From DATJXG01 sp035500455 (GTDB lineage: Bacteria; Acidobacteriota; Terriglobia; Terriglobales; Acidobacteriaceae), in NCBI GenBank assembly GCA_035500455.1, contig DATJXG010000139.1, positions 1-9,818 of the forward strand: a stretch of 9,818 bases of DNA. Reading direction: 5' to 3'. Made by a program: the position numbers and the translations under genes. This document shows positions 7,373-9,818 of this stretch, piece by piece. Below the pieces are notes generated by a model. It had not been told where the DNA came from, did no database searches, and saw only the letters and a program-made list of their open reading frames with translations. Every line of letters starts with the position of its first letter. The first letter of the stretch is position 1.

Positions 7373-8749
7373 ATGAATCTGCAGGTTGGGAATCTACCGG
7401 CAGTCCCGCAAAACCGCTGGCAGCGCTCCGCGGGCGCGGTGGAGCGACTGTTCCAATATCGCGAGCGCGGTTCCACCTTCTGGACCGAAGTTCTGGGCGG
7501 CATCACTACTTTTGGTACGCTCTCTTACGTGCTGATCGTGCATCCTCTGATTCTTTCCGAGGCGGGCATGGACCGCGGTGCGCTGATCACCACCACCGCG
7601 CTGGCCGCAGCAATTTTCAGCATCATCATGGGACTGCGGACGAATTATCCGCTGGCCATGGCCCCGGGCATGGGAGTGAACGCTTATGTCGCAGTGCAGG
7701 TTTGCCAGGGCATGCACATTCCCTGGCAGGCCGCTATCGGCATGGTGTTCTACAGCGGGCTTCTGTTCCTCCTGGTTTCGGCCACGGGAATTCGCCGCAA
7801 ACTGATCGAGTCTTTTCCCCTTAGCTTTAAGAAAACCGTTGGCGCGGGCATTGGGCTGTTCATCGCCTTTATCGGACTAAGGAATGCGGGCATCATCATT
7901 CCCGACCCGCGCTCGATCGCCTCACTGGGGAACTTTGCTTCCGCCCCTGTGATCCTCGGCTTTGCCGGCATTCTGCTGACCATCATTCTCGTGAATCGGG
8001 GGGTGCGCGGCGCGTTAGTGCTCTCCATTGTGCTGATCACTACTCTCGGAATTTTTCTGCCCTCAGGCACTGCGGGGGCGAAGATCACCCCTGTGCCGCA
8101 CCAGTTTTTCGGCTGGCCTCATTCGATTTCTCCACTCTTTCTGAAACTCGACCTCGTGTATCCCCTGCGGCATCTCAGCCAGAGCATCCCCATTGTGTTT
8201 GCGCTGCTGTTCGCCGATCTTTTTTCTGCTATGGCGACGTTGATGGCCATCGGCACACGCGCCCACTTGAATGACGAAAACGGCGACCTGCCGAAGTTAC
8301 GCGAAGCTCTTTCCGCGGATGCGGCGGCAGCCTCGGGCGGCGCGCTGCTGGGCACAACCACTACCGTGATCTACATTGAGTCCGCGGCCGGGGTGGAACA
8401 GGGAGCGCGCACCGGCCTTACCAGCATCGTGGTCGCCGTCTGCTTTATGGCGGCGCTGTTCCTCACTCCGCTGATTGCCATCGTCCCCGCGGTGGCCACA
8501 ACTCCCGCGCTGGTGATGATCGGAATTTTCATGATGGAGGGCTTCGCGGAACTCGATCTGCGCGATGGCATCGTAGCAGCCACGGCGCTGGTGACGTTCA
8601 TGCTGACTCTTCTAGGCTCGGTCAGCGACGGCCTGGCGCTGGGATTCATTACGAATATTGTGTTGCTGGCGGCGCTGGGACGGCGGCGTGAAGTCAAGCC
8701 GCTGGCGTATGTTCTCGCCGGCATTTTGATGCTGCACTATGTTCTGTAG
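7373..8749 (+). CDS. AzgA-type (NCS2 / COG2252) purine permease
   Basis: This 458-residue polytopic inner-membrane protein has long hydrophobic segments throughout, consistent with the 12-14 helices of the family. Diagnostic stretches are FWTEVLGGITTFGTLSYVL (36-54), SEAGMDRGALITTTALAAA, NYPLAMAPGMGVNAY (91-105), FADLFSAMATLMAIGTRA (280-297) and YIESAAGVEQGARTGLT (334-350). Members are proton symporters for adenine, guanine or hypoxanthine, which fits the two deaminase genes next door. The frame runs upstream into the deaminase gene; ATG 7373 is chosen because family similarity starts soon after and it leaves a 29-nt gap. GTG 7355 is an in-frame alternative; ribosome sites are weak for both. 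Oddity: the family's usual FDT-GTL helix motif reads FSAMATL, losing an acidic residue, while Asp282 and Glu336 remain. Purine class is confident; the exact substrate is not. Confidence 0.92.
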   Translation: MNLQVGNLPAVPQNRWQRSAGAVERLFQYRERGSTFWTEVLGGITTFGTLSYVLIVHPLILSEAGMDRGALITTTALAAAIFSIIMGLRTNYPLAMAPGMGVNAYVAVQVCQGMHIPWQAAIGMVFYSGLLFLLVSATGIRRKLIESFPLSFKKTVGAGIGLFIAFIGLRNAGIIIPDPRSIASLGNFASAPVILGFAGILLTIILVNRGVRGALVLSIVLITTLGIFLPSGTAGAKITPVPHQFFGWPHSISPLFLKLDLVYPLRHLSQSIPIVFALLFADLFSAMATLMAIGTRAHLNDENGDLPKLREALSADAAAASGGALLGTTTTVIYIESAAGVEQGARTGLTSIVVAVCFMAALFLTPLIAIVPAVATTPALVMIGIFMMEGFAELDLRDGIVAATALVTFMLTLLGSVSDGLALGFITNIVLLAALGRRREVKPLAYVLAGILMLHYVL

Positions 8750-8780
8750 AGTGCGTTCACGACCGCCCACGCTTACGTTT

Positions 8781-8868
8781 GTCATTCTGAGCGAAACGAG
8801 GGATCTGGGTTCTTGCTCGTGACAGCATGATCGATGGCGACAGCACCCGGATCCGTCGCTGCACTCGG
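8781..8868. repeat. Imperfect intergenic hairpin containing a TCATTCTGAGCGAA-type dispersed repeat
   Basis: The arm 8787-8810 (CTGAGCGAAACGAGG...GGGT) matches the reverse complement of 8845-8868 at 18 of 24 positions, with a 34-nt loop. The innermost ten bases, GGATCTGGGT and ACCCGGATCC, differ at one position that can still form a G-U pair in RNA. The left arm is preceded by GTCATT, giving GTCATTCTGAGCGAAACGAG, which resembles a short repeat I recall as common between genes of Acidobacteriota. It sits between the permease and the transport gene and could act as a weak transcription end or a mobile repeat relic. There is no T-tract, so it is not a classical terminator. Confidence 0.55.
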
Positions 8869-8905
8869 GACGGCAGTTATAAATCAGAGCAGGCAACCTG
8901 GAACC

Positions 8906-9818
8906 ATGAGGGTTGATTTGGATAGCAAAGCCACCGAAACCGAAGCGGCGGAAAGACCTTCGTCCATCACACGCAGACACTTCCTGAGCGGTGGCGTGGC
9001 CTGTGGGCTGACTACTCTCGCCGGCCCTCGCCTGGCTGCGGCCTCTAGCCGCACGCTCACTATCTCCTTTGGCTGGGTGCCGAACGCCGAGTATGCCGAC
9101 ATTTTTGTCGGTATGGAGAAGCAGCATTTTGCTAACGCCGGGCTTACAGTCAAGTACCTTAGCGGAGGACCGAACGCTCCGGTTTCGCTCGTAACTCTGG
9201 CGGCAGGGCAAGCCGATGTCGCCGGAACCAGCTGGTTGCAGTTGCTCGATGCATGCGCTCACGGTAACGACTTCGTCATTATCGCCTCCATGGTTCCGGT
9301 CACTCCAGAAGGATTGATCTCGCTGCCCAAGCGCCCGGTGATGAAGCCGGCCGATCTTCCCGGCACGCGCTTTCTGGTGCAGGGGCCGGCGGAGCGCGAT
9401 GTGCTCGACGCGGTCTTCAAAATTAATCACCTGCCGCCGGAGCGCCGCTACATTCCTGCCGGCTATTCGCCCGACGCCCTGCTTGCCGGCGCCGGAGACG
9501 CCTACTTCTGCTTCGTCACTAACCAGCCGGTGATTTTCGAGGACATGAACCTCAAGCCGGGCAAGGATTTCCTAGTCGCGCGCATGGACCAGTTCGGGTT
9601 CAAAGTGCCCTCGCAGTTGCTGGTGGTGGACCGCAAGCGGCTCGCGGCCGAGCGTTCGACGTTCGTCGCATTTCTGCACGGATTGTTGCAGGGCTACGTC
9701 GACAATAAGAAAGACCCGGCCTATGCGGCGGCGCTGGTGGTAAACAAGTACGGGCGCGACTACGGATTCTCTCTCCATCAGCAGACACGCCTGAACCAGT
9801 TGCAGCTCGAACTGGAAA
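8906..9818 (+). CDS. Tat-exported ABC transporter substrate-binding protein, NMT1/THI5-like (3' truncated)
   Basis: The frame is open from ATG 8906 through the window end (304 codons plus one base); family members are usually about 320-350 residues, so little is missing. The N-terminus has a twin-arginine motif, ITRRHFLSGG (Arg23/Arg24), then a hydrophobic stretch ending RLAAASS, a probable cleavage site near residue 46. The mature part begins LTISFGWVPNAEYADIFVGMEK, followed by HFANAGLTVKYLSGG and AAGQADVAGTSWLQLL. This is the pattern of ThiY/SsuA/TauA-type binding proteins, closest by eye to thiamine-pyrimidine binders. It would deliver a small solute to an ABC importer whose permease and ATPase genes should lie downstream. 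No clear ribosome site is seen; a weak TATAAA (8878-8883) lies just upstream. Its position next to purine genes hints at a nucleobase-like ligand, but this is a guess. Confidence 0.88.
   Translation, partial: MRVDLDSKATETEAAERPSSITRRHFLSGGVACGLTTLAGPRLAAASSRTLTISFGWVPNAEYADIFVGMEKQHFANAGLTVKYLSGGPNAPVSLVTLAAGQADVAGTSWLQLLDACAHGNDFVIIASMVPVTPEGLISLPKRPVMKPADLPGTRFLVQGPAERDVLDAVFKINHLPPERRYIPAGYSPDALLAGAGDAYFCFVTNQPVIFEDMNLKPGKDFLVARMDQFGFKVPSQLLVVDRKRLAAERSTFVAFLHGLLQGYVDNKKDPAYAAALVVNKYGRDYGFSLHQQTRLNQLQLELE

Noticed and set aside
8612..9430. Minus-strand open frame of 272 residues spanning the permease end and the binding-protein gene
   Set aside because: It crosses the hairpin repeat and lies antisense to two well-recognised proteins; its translation has no domain pattern.

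Overview
The window is GC-rich, densely coding DNA with seven protein-coding genes and no RNA genes, insertion sequences or CRISPR. Gene content, the fused ATP-grasp/alpha-E protein and a dispersed-type intergenic repeat (the TCATTCTGAGCGAA family) suggest an Acidobacteriota chromosome. That placement is inference from style and recollection, not proof.

Left part (1-3415, + strand): a tight three-gene operon. It holds the 3' part of a circularly permuted ATP-grasp/alpha-E fusion protein, then a transglutaminase-like cysteine peptidase, then a DUF71/COG2102-type PP-loop ATPase. Both junctions are 4-base GTGA overlaps, so translation is probably coupled. The first two genes belong to a recognised peptide-ligase/peptidase association; the PP-loop enzyme is the less expected member. 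The usual proteasome-like Anbu peptidase is not in the window.

Middle (3462-8749): an adenine-handling locus. A canonical adenine deaminase lies on the minus strand (start at 5246). A divergent second adenine deaminase-like amidohydrolase is on the plus strand (start at 5475), followed 29 nt later by an AzgA-type purine permease. The two deaminases are transcribed away from a shared 228-bp intergenic region that contains tandem direct repeats and two mutually exclusive inverted repeats. The likely joint job is import of adenine or related purines and deamination to hypoxanthine plus ammonia. The second enzyme may act on a different aminopurine-like substrate.

Right part (8750-9818): a 156-bp gap holds a repeat-like imperfect hairpin. 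It is followed by a Tat-exported ABC transporter substrate-binding protein of the NMT1/THI5-like (ThiY/SsuA/TauA) type, cut off by the window end.

The annotated starts matter. The longest open frames overshoot the true starts for the transglutaminase, both deaminases and the permease, and the chosen starts are justified in each entry. No stretch above 300 bases lacks a gene.
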